Assembly (NCBI GenBank): GCA_022036555.1
Contig: CM039126.1
Span: 744,001 to 808,000, forward strand
Direction: 5' to 3'
Origin: Microstegium vimineum
Lineage: Eukaryota; Streptophyta; Magnoliopsida; Poales; Poaceae
DNA length: 64,000 bases
Both the position numbers and the translations under genes were made by a program. Under the pieces are notes generated by a model. That model was not told the DNA's origin. It was given only the letters and a program-made list of their open reading frames with translations, and ran no database searches. Below, in pieces: positions 45,313 to 56,372 of this stretch (the stretch's first letter is position 1; every line of letters starts with the position of its first letter).

Positions 45313-46458
45313 TGACGGTGTCTAAAATGACGGGGTTTAGACAGCCAACGAGTAAATTTCTAAGCGTGTCGGAGATCAGATGGTTACGCTCGGAGAACAC
45401 ACGGTTTATACTGGTTCAAGCACGAACGCCCTACGTCCAGTTTGCTGCGGAGTCGTGTTACCGAGCGTGGAGAGCTCGTAGAGGGGGGCTACAAGCAATG
45501 GTGAGAGAGGGAAACCGGTTCCCAGGTCTCGTGCGTATAGGTTCTTGGTTCTGGTGAGAGCTCGCGCGAATGCGAGTATGTGTGCGTGTGAATGAGTCGA
45601 GAGAATTCAGAGCGAGAGGATGGAGGTCCATTCTCCCCCTTTATACGTAGGGAGAGATGGAGGATTACAGCAGAGAGAGAGAAAACGTGGGCCCGACCGA
45701 GGCTGTTGACTTGGGAGCACTTTAGCTTTTGTTCGCCTTCCTTGTCGGGGAAGATTGCGCCTGTAGGCACGCCGTCCGGTCCTGTTTGTCCTTGATGGTG
45801 CTGTAGCCATGCGCCTCATGATCAGGAGCGCCGCTGTTCGCAGGTTAAGGCATGGACGGAGGTTGGCAGCACAGGGTCAGGCACCCCCGCGTTCTATCGT
45901 ACAGGGCTGATGGCGCCCTAATCCCTGTTCAAGTGTCCGTCGGAGGCATGGCGTGAGCATAGCGAGCGTCAATCGGCAGTTAGGCAGCACAGGAGCCTGT
46001 ACCGTAGGGAGTGCACAGGGGCAAGCATGGCGGCTCATGCCTTGAAGCCCCATCCCTAAGGACGAGGGGTACTGTGGACCTTTTGACTATAAGCCAGGGC
46101 GCCATGGGCCGGCTGTGGCAGCGACGCCTCCGAGGGCAGATGGCGTCACGGATGATGTCTCGCTAGCTCGGACGAGGCGGAGGAGCCCCCGAGGGTGGAA
46201 GCGTTACAGATGACATTGCCCCAGCTCGGACGGGACGGAAGTGCCTCCGAGGGTAGATGGCGTCATGGTTGACGTCACCCCGGCTCGGACGAGGCGGAAG
46301 TCCTTCCAAGGGAGCGTTGTTGATTTGGTTGGTTGCGGGCGGAGAGACCCCGAGGGTTGTGATGTCATCCTGGTTCGGACGGGACGGAGAGCCCCCAAGG
46401 GTGATTTTGTTTTTGCGAATTACGTTGTTTAGGGTACCCTATTTCTAGGTATCCGACA
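45313..46458 (-). mobile_element. 3' LTR of the gypsy element
   Basis: On the minus strand it starts TGTCGGATACC (46458) and ends ACACCGTCA (45313), giving TG...CA ends and 1146 bp. A TATAAAG promoter lies at about 45640 and is followed by a leader-like stretch. A tandem repeat of about 60 bp occupies the U3 part (separate entry). Immediately outside on the plus-strand right is the polypurine tract. Confidence 0.82.
46130..46405. repeat. About 60-bp tandem repeat in the U3 of the gypsy LTR, 4-5 units
   Basis: Units share GCTCGGACG-GGCGGA, CCCCCGAGGGT and GATGACGTCA-like words, with spacing of about 58-62 bases. Placed upstream of the LTR promoter, they look like duplicated enhancer elements. 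Confidence 0.75.
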
Positions 46459-46474
46459 GTAGCCCCCGAGCCTA
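46459..46474 (-). other. Polypurine tract of the gypsy element
   Basis: Minus-strand TAGGCTCGGGGGCTAC directly precedes the LTR start TGTCGG. This is the usual primer site for plus-strand DNA synthesis. Confidence 0.75.
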
Positions 46475-46901
46475 CGATGTAGTGATAAACTACACCGGAG
46501 GCTTCCGAGAGTGCTTATGGTATTCGGCTAAGTTTTAGGATTCCGGTGGGTGCGCGCGAACGCACCCGCCGGGTGTAGCCCTCGAGGCCTTAGGAGGATG
46601 ATTTTTCCTCCTAAGGGCTCATCTGGTAGACTTGTACAGTGCTTGGCCCTTCGCTCTCCCTATAAGGCAGGGGGAAAGGAAAAGGACTGCTCCGTACACC
46701 AGAGCCAGCTCTTTGCTTGCACGCCAGCCCTGCCACGGGGGACACTGTTGATCTTTGACTGGTGTGCTTCGACGCGACGAGTCGGCGTTGCACTATGCTG
46801 CCACTTGATTGCGGGGTCAAGTGGACGGGTCGATGCCGTGCGGTCGCCCAAAAAACCTGACGACGCCCCTTGTCGGTCCAATACGACACTACTAAATTCT
46901 A

Positions 46902-49900
46902 GGGCCTTTTACCTGTATACCCTTAAAAAAGATGGTGGTCTCCCTTGTACCCCTGAAAAGATCGTGGTCCCCTGTATGGGCTTCGCTAACTTAATCACTA
47001 ACCACATGCCCTTCCGTCAGTATGAGGCACTAACGGGGCTTAACGGCTTGTGGAAATGACTCGCTTGCCCCTCGGTCCATGTGACACCCTATGTCAAGCT
47101 TGCATTAGGATCATCATTAGCCACTAAGCTAAGTATAAGCATTTCATTGCATTCCTGTTTATGCCATCTTTTCATGTGTGTTTATTTATGTCTTTGAAAC
47201 TATAAATGGATATGTGTTGTTGTGCTCTAAATTTTGATCAACATGCTTAGCTAAGTTTGTTACACCTAGAATAAAGAGTAGATTGCTGATCTTACTAATT
47301 ACCTTGCTTAATTAAGCTTAGTCTAAGTTTAAGAATAAAAGTAATCCTTTTTCGTAAATGGGTTAATTAGCTTTAAATCTAAACCTTTTCAAATAGTGGT
47401 TTTCAGAAAATTTGACCTACATAAAAAATGTAGAGAATATTATTCTGAACAACTTTGGTTTAAGTTTCAAATCTTAAATTGGAGTTTTTGAAACTGTTTT
47501 GAAGTAAATTCAGTTTGAATCAATTAAAAGAAAATGGAAAAAAAGGGAATCAGAACTGAACTGGGCCGAGTCCTACCTTTTCGGCCCAGCTCACGCTCGC
47601 CCGCCGGCACATGCGACGCACGCAACGCTCACGCGCGAGCGCCCGCGCCTGACCGCGGCTGCGCCGTATGCCGGCGTCGCCTGCCGCGCGGCGGCCGATT
47701 CCTGCGCCGCGCCGAACGATCAGAGTCGCTCACGTGGCGCGCCGCGCACTGCCCCTGCGCCGACCAAAATGCCGCACACGCCACCGTCTCTGCCGCGCAG
47801 AGCGCCGCGCTGCACCGCGCCTGCACCTCGTCGTCGCGTCGCCGCTGCTCCGGCAGACCCGACCGGACCTCGCCCTGTCCTGCTCGCCATCAAAGCGTGA
47901 AGCAGCGCTAACGGCGCTAGAACCGAGCCTGCACCGCGCGAAGCCGTGACGCCCCTGCTTCGCCCCCCGCAAAGCTGCCAGCACCGCTGCCGCACGCCGG
48001 GCCGTCGCATCGCATTGACGCCGCCGCAGTGCTGCATCCGACCAGGCGCTTGCCCCGTCTCGCTCGCGATCGAGTGCGGATCATCCCTAACGGCGCTAGG
48101 ACCAAGTAGCGCACTGCCCCGCGCACTGCCATCCCTGCCCGCGCACCGCAGACACGCCTCCCCCGCTGCCGACCGTCGCGTCGTCGTGTCACGGCCCCCA
48201 CCGGCCGCGCCTGTCGGCCATGACCCGCGCAAAATGGAGCGCTTACACCTCCTGCCCCTCTCGCACTCGACAACATTCGCCGCATTCCCTCTCTCGCCCG
48301 CACTGCCTCTGCTCTCGCCGCGCCGAGCCCCGAGAGCACCGCAGCGCCCCCTTTTCAAATCCGCCACAATCCGAGCGCCTCTGCTCGATCCATCTCACAC
48401 ACCGCCTCACCTTCGCCTCGCACACGCCCTGCTCGCCTCGGTTTAGCCAGCCGAGCTCCACCGTTGCCGGACCACCGTCGCCGTTCCTCGGCTCGGAGTC
48501 GCCACCGCAACGACCAAACTACGTTCGTCTCCCTCTTGACCGCCTCCGTCGCCTCCATCTTCAGGGCAGCACCAGCAGAGGTAGTAGAGGTGAGAACACC
48601 TTTCCGCTAGTGCTATCTCACCCTAGAACGACACAGCACCATTGGACGTGCGCCATTGCCACCGCCGCGGAGCTCGCACGTGGCCGGACCTCCTCCGGCT
48701 CACCCAGCGCTTGCGCTACACTCCCCACACCACCGTGGTGCTCACGCGCACGCTTTCCGGGCAACACACCGCCGGTAATCACCCCGCCGCTTCGCACTGC
48801 CACCTAACGCCGCCGGCTCGCTACAGGGTCGCGCCGGTTCAACCAACCCCACCAGTCGATGCGCGACGTCACCACGAGTCCAGCGCATCGAACCACGCCA
48901 CCGGCGAGCTCACCGCCGGCGAGAACGCGTCGGTCAGCGCCGGTGCTCTGCTTCCTGCTCACTGGCATGTGGACCCAAGTTGACCCCGGGGTCCCACCTG
49001 TCATCTCGGCCTCCCGCACGCTCTGGGCCAAGCCCAACACTGTTCATCCATGGGCCGAATTCAGAAATGCATTTCCTTTTCTAATTTCAGTAAATCTGTT
49101 CATGCTTGTTTAATTCGTATCTGGAGTTTGGTAAATCCTAAAATGATGAATTAAATTGTGTTAGACTCTAGAAATGATGATCTTTCTGTTAAAAGTATAA
49201 AAGTAATTTTTGGAGAATGTCTTCAGTACTAATGTTTAAATTATCTTTTTCTACATTTATCAAAGTTAATTTTGTTCCTACATGAAATGATCAGATAAAA
49301 ATATGAGGTTTTTATGCTAGCTCTGTTATCCTGTGTAGAATTTAGGAAAAATATAACATGCCATGTTCCTGTGTAAGTTTTTTTGGTTATCTATTAAAAT
49401 GTGTTTCTGCTGTTTTCTTAGATTATTTCCTGTGGTAAATCTGTGCATAGTTAGATTATGAAACTTTTTGTGTAGCCTCTGTGTACCATGATCTGTCTAG
49501 GAAAAATATAACATGTGGTATGTTTTATGGCAGAAAACATACTTGTAGTTCAAGTGTCCTTTTCTAGGGTTTTCTTTGGAAAATCATGTAGAATATAATA
49601 TGTTTGTGCTGATCATGGAACTTTCCTAATAAATATGTTTCTAAGTAAAGAATATGTTAAAAATAAGATATAGCATGTTTCACCCTGCTAGCCAGTAGGT
49701 CTAGTTCAAAGTGTTTTTTTTGCAATTAATTTAATCTTTTTGTATCTGCTAGTTGGTAGCTTTTCTATGTGTGAATTTTCTGCAGTAGTATACTTTTAGT
49801 ATGCTTTATCCTCTGTAATATTTGTAGATTTTTCTGAACAGTTTATAATAGGCTTGCTGTGTAAAGTGGCTTTAGGGAAATTAATTGGTAAAATGCTTAA

Positions 49901-52672
49901 GGCCACCTTTAGTGTTTTAATTCTTGCTCAAGCATCATCCCTGCACCATCAAGTTTACTTATATTCATTGCAAACATTTAGGATCAGTGGAGGAACACCA
50001 GGTGCCACCCCAAGAAGCAGAAGTCTAGGAGGTGCAGGAGCTGAACGAGGAGTTCCCAGAGCCAGAACCTAACTTGCCCGAGTGCCCTGATCACCAGCCC
50101 TCCACCTTCACTCAAGGCAAACCCCGGAGCATCCTTAAGCCTCCCAGTATTTACAATCAATCTACTTGAGTATTTTATACTGTGATGCATTAGGTGCTAG
50201 GAGTTGAATGAATCCCATTTGCTGCATTACCTTCCTTGATTATTGAATTACCTACCTTGTTAACCTGATAAATAAAAGTAAAAGCAACCGCTTAGCCTGC
50301 TTAGAAGAAAATGATTACATTTATATTTATAGTATTATCCCATGGGGTAATACCGATCACGGTTGTCTATATTTTGCTATCGTGGGAAAGAACCAATTGT
50401 AGTAATGAAATGCGGTCAACTGGAAGGCAAGGGCACCAAGTGGTTTAGACATGGGGGCAGTCCGTCCGTTGGATCGTATAGGTTTGTATACGATGGTGGC
50501 CCTCTTACATCTTTGAATGCGCCCTTTCACACAGGGGCCGTTGTGAGTATCGACCCCGAAGCCGAGTAAACACTGTCCGGGCCGACTCTCGGCCTACTTT
50601 TGGCACCCTCTAGTTTAGAGATACGACCTGTCCCGTGGTGGCCAACTGATTTATCCAATTGGGTGGATTACTCTGAGCTCGCGACGTTACTACCGGGACA
50701 ATGTTGAGCGGTAACCCAATGCATGAACCCGACGGGGAAAGTGTGGGCGTGTGTTAAAGGTAATCTTGCCAGCTGGTTGTATATCGATTCGAGTCGCCGC
50801 CTCCCACCGGATAGTGGGGGATTATGCTGAGCTTCACCATGGTACAACTCCATGTGACATCGTAATGGTTCTACTAAAATATTGATGAAGGAATTGGATA
50901 TATATTATTATATTGATTGTTAGATCAAGTGTGTGCTCTAGTACAGGTGCAAACTTAGAAATAATGATAGGATGGGAAAATGGATGCTCTCTAATCTTTA
51001 AATTTCATATTGTTTGTGTTTCCGCAAAAGCAAGTTTACCCAGATCCACATAAATAACCATGCATACCCTTGGAGTCTTTATTTTCAGTTAGACGGGTAA
51101 GTCTAGCTGAGTACATTCCCGTACTCAGGGTTTATCCCGTTTGTTGCAGATGACCAAGTATACTTTGGCTATTGTAAGCACTGTCTCTATCCTGTCGAAG
51201 GAGAAGAGGAGTAGGCTTTGGCAAGGTCTCCTACGAGCTCATCTTTTGCTGTTGTCGGACATGGTCTCGTTGGCACCCTTATCTATAAATGGTAATTGCG
51301 TGGACTAAGACTTTGGGTTCATATTTCAAAATAATGTTTATTTGGCCACGTGTGTTGTGGCGTGAGTACTACTTTTATTTGGAACAAAGTGTTGTAATAA
51401 CTTTATTTCGTACTTCAAGTATTTTCGTTAATTGTTGCTTCGTTCGAATGTGCATATCTGAGTTTGCGCGATCTGGGTTGGATATACGATTGTTAGAAAT
51501 CCTTCGAGATTTCCGGACTACCGGGATTATATGGGCTCAAGTGCTTTAAGTGGCAGTTAAATCGGCTACTTTGGTACTTGATCTCTTATAATTTGGACGG
51601 TTCTGCCATAGTCCATTCAGCGAGTCTGAACTTTTTCGTTTCCTCTATACCCTTCCCAGTTCGTTTCATCGCCTCCGCCGCCCGAGTGACACCGCCACGC
51701 GCGACCACCTCTACCGTGACTCCGCGGGCGCCCGCCGCGAGCTCCTCCACCAGGCCTCGTCGTACCTCCTCCTCGCCGCATCTCCTCCGTGTCTGTGGCG
51801 TCGTCGTGCGGGCGAGCCCTCCGCCTCGCTGGCGAGCGCCGCCACGGGAGAGCCCCTCCGCCACAGCCTGCGAACGCCGCCGCGTGGGCACGGGCGAGCG
51901 CCGCTGCCGTGCGGGCATGGGCGAGGCTGCCGCTGCCTGGGCACGGGCGCGGGCGAGGTTGCAGCGGGCAAGCGTCGCTGCCGCGCGGGCACAGGCAAGG
52001 ACGCCGCGGGCGCGGGCGCGGCGCGGGAGCGGACGAGCGGGCAAGCGTCGAGCGCCGCTGCCGCGCGGCACAGGCAAGGACGCCGCGGGCGTGGGAGCGG
52101 ACTAGCGCGCTAGCGCCATTGCCGCGTGGGGACGGGCATGCGCCGCCGCTGCATGGGCGCGGGAGCGGACGAGCGCACTAGCGCCGCTGTCGCGCGGGGA
52201 CGGGCGTGCGCCGCCGCTGCGTGGGCGCGGGCACGGGCACGGGCGAGGACGCCGCGACCTCTGGAGAGCGCCGCCGCTGCATGGGCGCGGGCGAGGGAGC
52301 GGATGAGTGCGCTAGCGCCGCTGCCGCGCGGGGCGGGGTGCGCCGCTGCAGCCGCCGCTTGTGTCCGCCGGCGCCTTCGCTAGGGTACGCTGCCGCTCGG
52401 GTGAGAGAGAGACTCGTGGGTGAGAGTGGGAAAGACTGAGAGAAAGGCTCTGGTAGCGTCCCAACATGTCAGTGACATAAATGGTAAGGAGGGCATTTTA
52501 CCAGCCCGGTCCCACAAGTCAGAGCCGTATAACGTCGAAAAACGAGCAGAACGACGACGGAAGGGCGTATGAGTAGCGATTAAGTTGGCGAAGCCCATAC
52601 AGATGATCACGATCTTTTCAGGGGTACGAGGGAGACCACCATCTTTTTTAAGGGTATATAGGTAAAAGGCCC
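46902..52672. mobile_element. Mutator-like element (MULE) with long terminal inverted repeats
   Basis: It is flanked by a perfect 9-bp target duplication TAAATTCTA (46893-46901 and 52673-52681). Terminal inverted repeats of more than 100 bp begin GGGCCTTTTACC and share CCCTTAAAAAAGATGGTGG and CCCCTGAAAAGATCGTG. A 9-bp duplication and long TIRs are the Mutator signature. It is 5771 bp with the nested solo LTR, about 1.2 kb without. Its interior (51616-52440) is a GC-rich cargo with Arg/Ala-rich open frames and a roughly 65-bp internal repetition, and has no recognisable transposase. Confidence 0.92.
47080..51610 (+). mobile_element. Solo LTR (4.5 kb) nested in the MULE, same family as the one at 9.9 kb
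   Basis: It is flanked by a perfect GTCCA duplication (47075-47079 and 51611-51615). It starts TGTGACACCC and ends GGTTCTGCCATA, where the final CA has mutated to TA. The 3' end and the CCCGTACTCAGGGTTT / GTAAGTCT stretch at about 51090-51150 match the solo LTR at 9875-13969. A GC-rich block at 47570-49030 gives long open frames on both strands, none protein-like. No internal retroviral genes are present. Confidence 0.88.
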
Positions 52673-53847
52673 TAAATTCTAACCCTTACGCAACGACATG
52701 AAAACATTGCAATAGGTCCAATTTCATTGCAAAAGCTACATGTTGCAACCGAATTGCGTTCGTTGCCAGTCGTTGCAAAAACGTACGTTGCAAAAATGTA
52801 TTGCAACCGATGTTAGATTCACGTTGCACCTATTAAGGTTTCTTGCAACCATAGTCATTCGTTGCCAAGGGTGGCAATAGACATTTTTTGCAACTTTCAT
52901 TGTCGTGGCAATATAAGTTTTTGCCACGCCCACATGCGTAGCAAGAGATGATACATCCAACGATGGATAGCGTGACATTAAAGAAATTTTGCCACGCCAA
53001 AATTTTGTTGCATCAAGTGCTATTGCCACGAACGTTATGATGATGCAAAAGTATCATTTGCCACGCAATTTCATTTGTTGCAAGAGTCGTATGTTATTGC
53101 CACGACTATCATTGTGTGGCAATAATACCATTTGCCACAAGCTTTTATTCGTTGCTAAAGTTATATGATATTGCCACGACTGCTATGGCGTGGCAATAAT
53201 ACCTTTTGCCACAAGCTTGTGTTGGTTGCAAGAATCATACACTATTACCAGGATCATTTGCTATACAATTTTATTCATTGTGAGAGATTATATGTTATTG
53301 CCACGGTACTCATACCGTGACACCAATACAAAATAAACCATAACAAAAACGATTGCACTCACATATATTAATTAGAATCAAGCATTCAATAAGTTGACAA
53401 ACCATTGAAATAGTAGCTAAAATCATACAATGAGTGTACAGATCACTCAGAGCTGGTACAAGCCTCCTTCAAGAAATGATCATTTATTTCACAACTTTTA
53501 AAACTTCAAACTTGCAGCAATACAAGACTTGATAACATCTATGCAACACTCAAAGAATTCCTAGCAGCGCAACTAATCTTGATCTCAATCGTGTCCTTAC
53601 TATATTTCGAGCCTCCACACAAATTTGTCCACCTATTCACTAAAAAAATAAGAAAGAGATATTAGTTTAGTGATTCATGCACATAATGTAAAGAAATTTG
53701 GATACATGTTCCAACCATTTAGCAATCAAATTTTTTTACAAACTTGAGATACAACCCAAATCAAGCAATTAACGGGTATTGAATAAATCTGAACAAACAA
53801 TAGCTAACTTAAATACCATACACATATACAACCAAATATATATCATA

Positions 53848-55300
53848 ATAGAAAACTATTTTTGAAGCCCTAAATGGCCTCAAATAGAAAAGTTATGAAT
53901 ACCAATTTTGTTAATATCATCAAGATCTATATTTATTATATTGGCTAACAGTTCATTTAACAAAGTTTGGACAATTCAAATTTTAAATTTTCGAAAATGA
54001 CAACGTAAATCTAGTTTTTGATATCATAAATGGTCTTAACGTGAAAAGTCATGAATACTAAGTTTGATCAACTCATCAAGATTTACATTAGTTGTTTTGC
54101 TCAACTTTTCATTTGACAAAGTTTGGACAATTCAAGTTTTGAATTTTTAAATTTTGACAGCTCTAAATCAGTTTTTGAAACCCTAGATGGTCTCAAATAG
54201 AAAAGTTATGAATACCAAGTTTGGTCAACTCATCAAGGTCTACATTTGTTATATTGGTCATTGTTTTATTTGAGAAAGTGTTAGAAAAAATTAGTTATAA
54301 ATTGATAAGTCTCTCGTATAGTTTCATAAACTTTATGTGAGATTCATGAATTTGTGACTAATGTTTATTAAAAATTTCTCAAATGAAAAAATGATATATA
54401 AAAAATGTTGATTTTGATGAGTTCTAACACTTTTGTATTCAAAAATTTTTAATCTGAGATCATTTAGTGTCTCCAAATCTTGTTAGTAGTAGTGGTTTAT
54501 TTAAACTTAAAATTTAAATTGGTCAAACAAAGTTGTATGAAAATACGACTAATTAATGGTAGTAAGACCACAACAAAATGATAGATCTTGATTTTAGAAA
54601 AAATTAGGAAAAAACATCATCACATTTGGAGTTAGTGTGAGGGAGAACGACTAGTTACAAATTTTCGCTACAGATTAAAAAAAGAAATCACGCTTATTCA
54701 TGCAAATCACACTTGTTTATCATGAATAAGTGTGATTTCTTTTTTTAATCTGTAGCCAAAATTTGTAACTAGTCGTTCTCTCTCATACTAACTCCAAATA
54801 TGATGATTTTTTTCTATAAATTTTTCTAAAATCAAGATCTATCTTTTAAATATGTTCATGTATAAATTTGACTAACTTTAAAAGAATATAAAATTTGAAT
54901 TTCAAAAAATAAAAGTTTCAAACTATTTTTGAAGCCCTAAATGGCCTCAAATAGAAAAGTTATGAATACCAATTTTGTTAATATCATCAAGATCTACATT
55001 TATCATATTGGCTAACAGTTCATTTAACAAAGTTTGAACAATTTAAATTTTAAATTTTCGAAAACGACAACGTAAATCCAGTTTTTGAAATCATAAATGG
55101 TCTTAACGTGAAAAGTCATGAATACCAAGTTTGATCAACTCATCAAGATTTATATTAATTGTTTTGGTCAACTTTTCATTTGACAAAGTTTAGACAATTC
55201 AAATTTTAAATTTTTAAATTTTGACAGCTCCAAACCATGAAACCCTAGATCAACTTTGGTCAACTCATCAAGGTCTACAATTGTTATATTGGTCATTTTT
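53848..55300. repeat. Long direct repeats flanking a large palindrome, inside the CACTA element
   Basis: Blocks of about 400 bases at 53848-54270 and 54920-55300 are direct copies with few differences. Both start AACTATTTTTGAAGCCC and run through ATGGTCTTAACGTGAAAAG. Each contains diverged internal units of about 110 bp. Between them lies an inverted repeat centred near 54712. Confidence 0.85.
54578..54850. repeat. Large imperfect palindrome, arms about 120 bp
   Basis: The left arm reads from GATAGATCTTGATTTTAG through CGACTAGTTACAAATTTT to TTATTCATG. The right arm is its inverse, from CATGAATAAGTGTGATTTC through AAAATTTGTAACTAGTCG to CTAAAATCAAGATCTATC. The loop is about 17 bases. Transcripts would fold into a long hairpin. 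Confidence 0.85.
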
Positions 55301-56364
55301 ACATTTGAGAATGTGTTAGTAAAGTTTAGTTGTAAATTGACTAATCTCATACACTTTGTTTCATGGTTCAACTTTGTGCTCTTTATAGTTTGAACATCTA
55401 CATATATTTTCATAAAATGTGCGTGCCGCACACAAACCACATCAGCTTTGGCGGTGTTAGTGTGCTTAGATCACATCTACGTGTATGTTAACAAAAAGAA
55501 AAAAGATCCACTTCCATACATAATTATAGAAGTGACGCACTGGTAAGAGTTTGTTTTCTCCACTACCAGGTTACAGGTTCAATCCCAACTTACATTAAAT
55601 ATTTTGCTATTTTATTTTTAATTTTTTAAAAAACACAAATAAACTTGTTGCAACCATCAATAAAGAGTTGCAATATCAATTAAGTATTGCAACGCCAAAC
55701 AAACTGCATGCAACACAAACAAACTTGTGACAAGAGTCACAACATATTGCAACCATCGACTAAAGAGTTGCAATATCATTTTAGTATAGCAACGCCAACA
55801 AAACCCCTACAACAAACAGAAAATCGTTGCAATACTGACCTTTTTTTGCAACCACCAAGTAAAAGTGTTGCAATATCAACTTAGTATTGTAACGTCAGTA
55901 AAAGTCCCCGCGACGCAAATCAAAGCGTGGCAACAGTGATAATGTATGACAACCACACTATATTTCGTTGCGATAACAACTACTTGTTGCAACGACTTTC
56001 ATCTTTTTTGCCACGAAACAATTTTTGTGGCAAAAATTCCATCTATCGCAACAAAAAGGGCAAATGGTTGCGAGAGCACTCCTTGTTGTAACAAAATCGT
56101 TGACGTTGCCCCGAAAGAGTGTGGCAAAAGGGTCAGAATCTAGTAGTGCGGGTGCGTCGTGTTTTTCTGTCAGGGTACAGTGTGGGGCGCTGCTCCCTGT
56201 TGTTCAAACTTCGTATGGCGAGCCCTGAACCTCGGGACTGTTCGGCCATTTATGGCCCCGCCGCGTCCCCTCAGAAACTGGCGTTGGCACGTAGTGCGGT
56301 TTAATTGGGGGAGGCGAGTGGTGCAGCTTTTACGGGCCGGTTGCCGCGCGGGTGCCTCGACGGC

Positions 56365-56372
56365 TATAAATA
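56365..56372 (+). promoter_or_regulatory. TATA-like box in the gypsy 3' non-coding region
   Basis: TATAAATA on the plus strand, followed by a leader-like stretch. It is about 2.1 kb before the antisense gene and could drive a long leader of it. Weak evidence. Confidence 0.3.

Larger units (their letters stand above)
46887..56148. mobile_element. Non-autonomous CACTA element inserted in the gypsy element
   Basis: The left end CACTACTAAATTCTAACCC (interrupted by the MULE after 46901) and the right end (reverse reading CACTACTAGATTCTGACCC) are matching inverted repeats ending in CACTA. The flanking triplets are CGA and CGG, a near-match to the 3-bp duplication expected. Subterminal zones at 52690-53330 and 55640-56130 are packed with TTGCAACG / TTGCCACG modules in both orientations. 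No transposase is encoded. Without the nested MULE it is about 3.5 kb. Confidence 0.85.

Noticed and set aside
47534..48983. Several long open frames in the GC-rich block at 47.5-49 kb
   Set aside because: They lie wholly inside a solo LTR with perfect target duplication and are open on both strands through GC richness.
51578..52439. Arg/Ala-rich open frames at 51.6-52.4 kb
   Set aside because: Repetitive GC-rich MULE cargo with no recognisable domain; no splice or promoter support.
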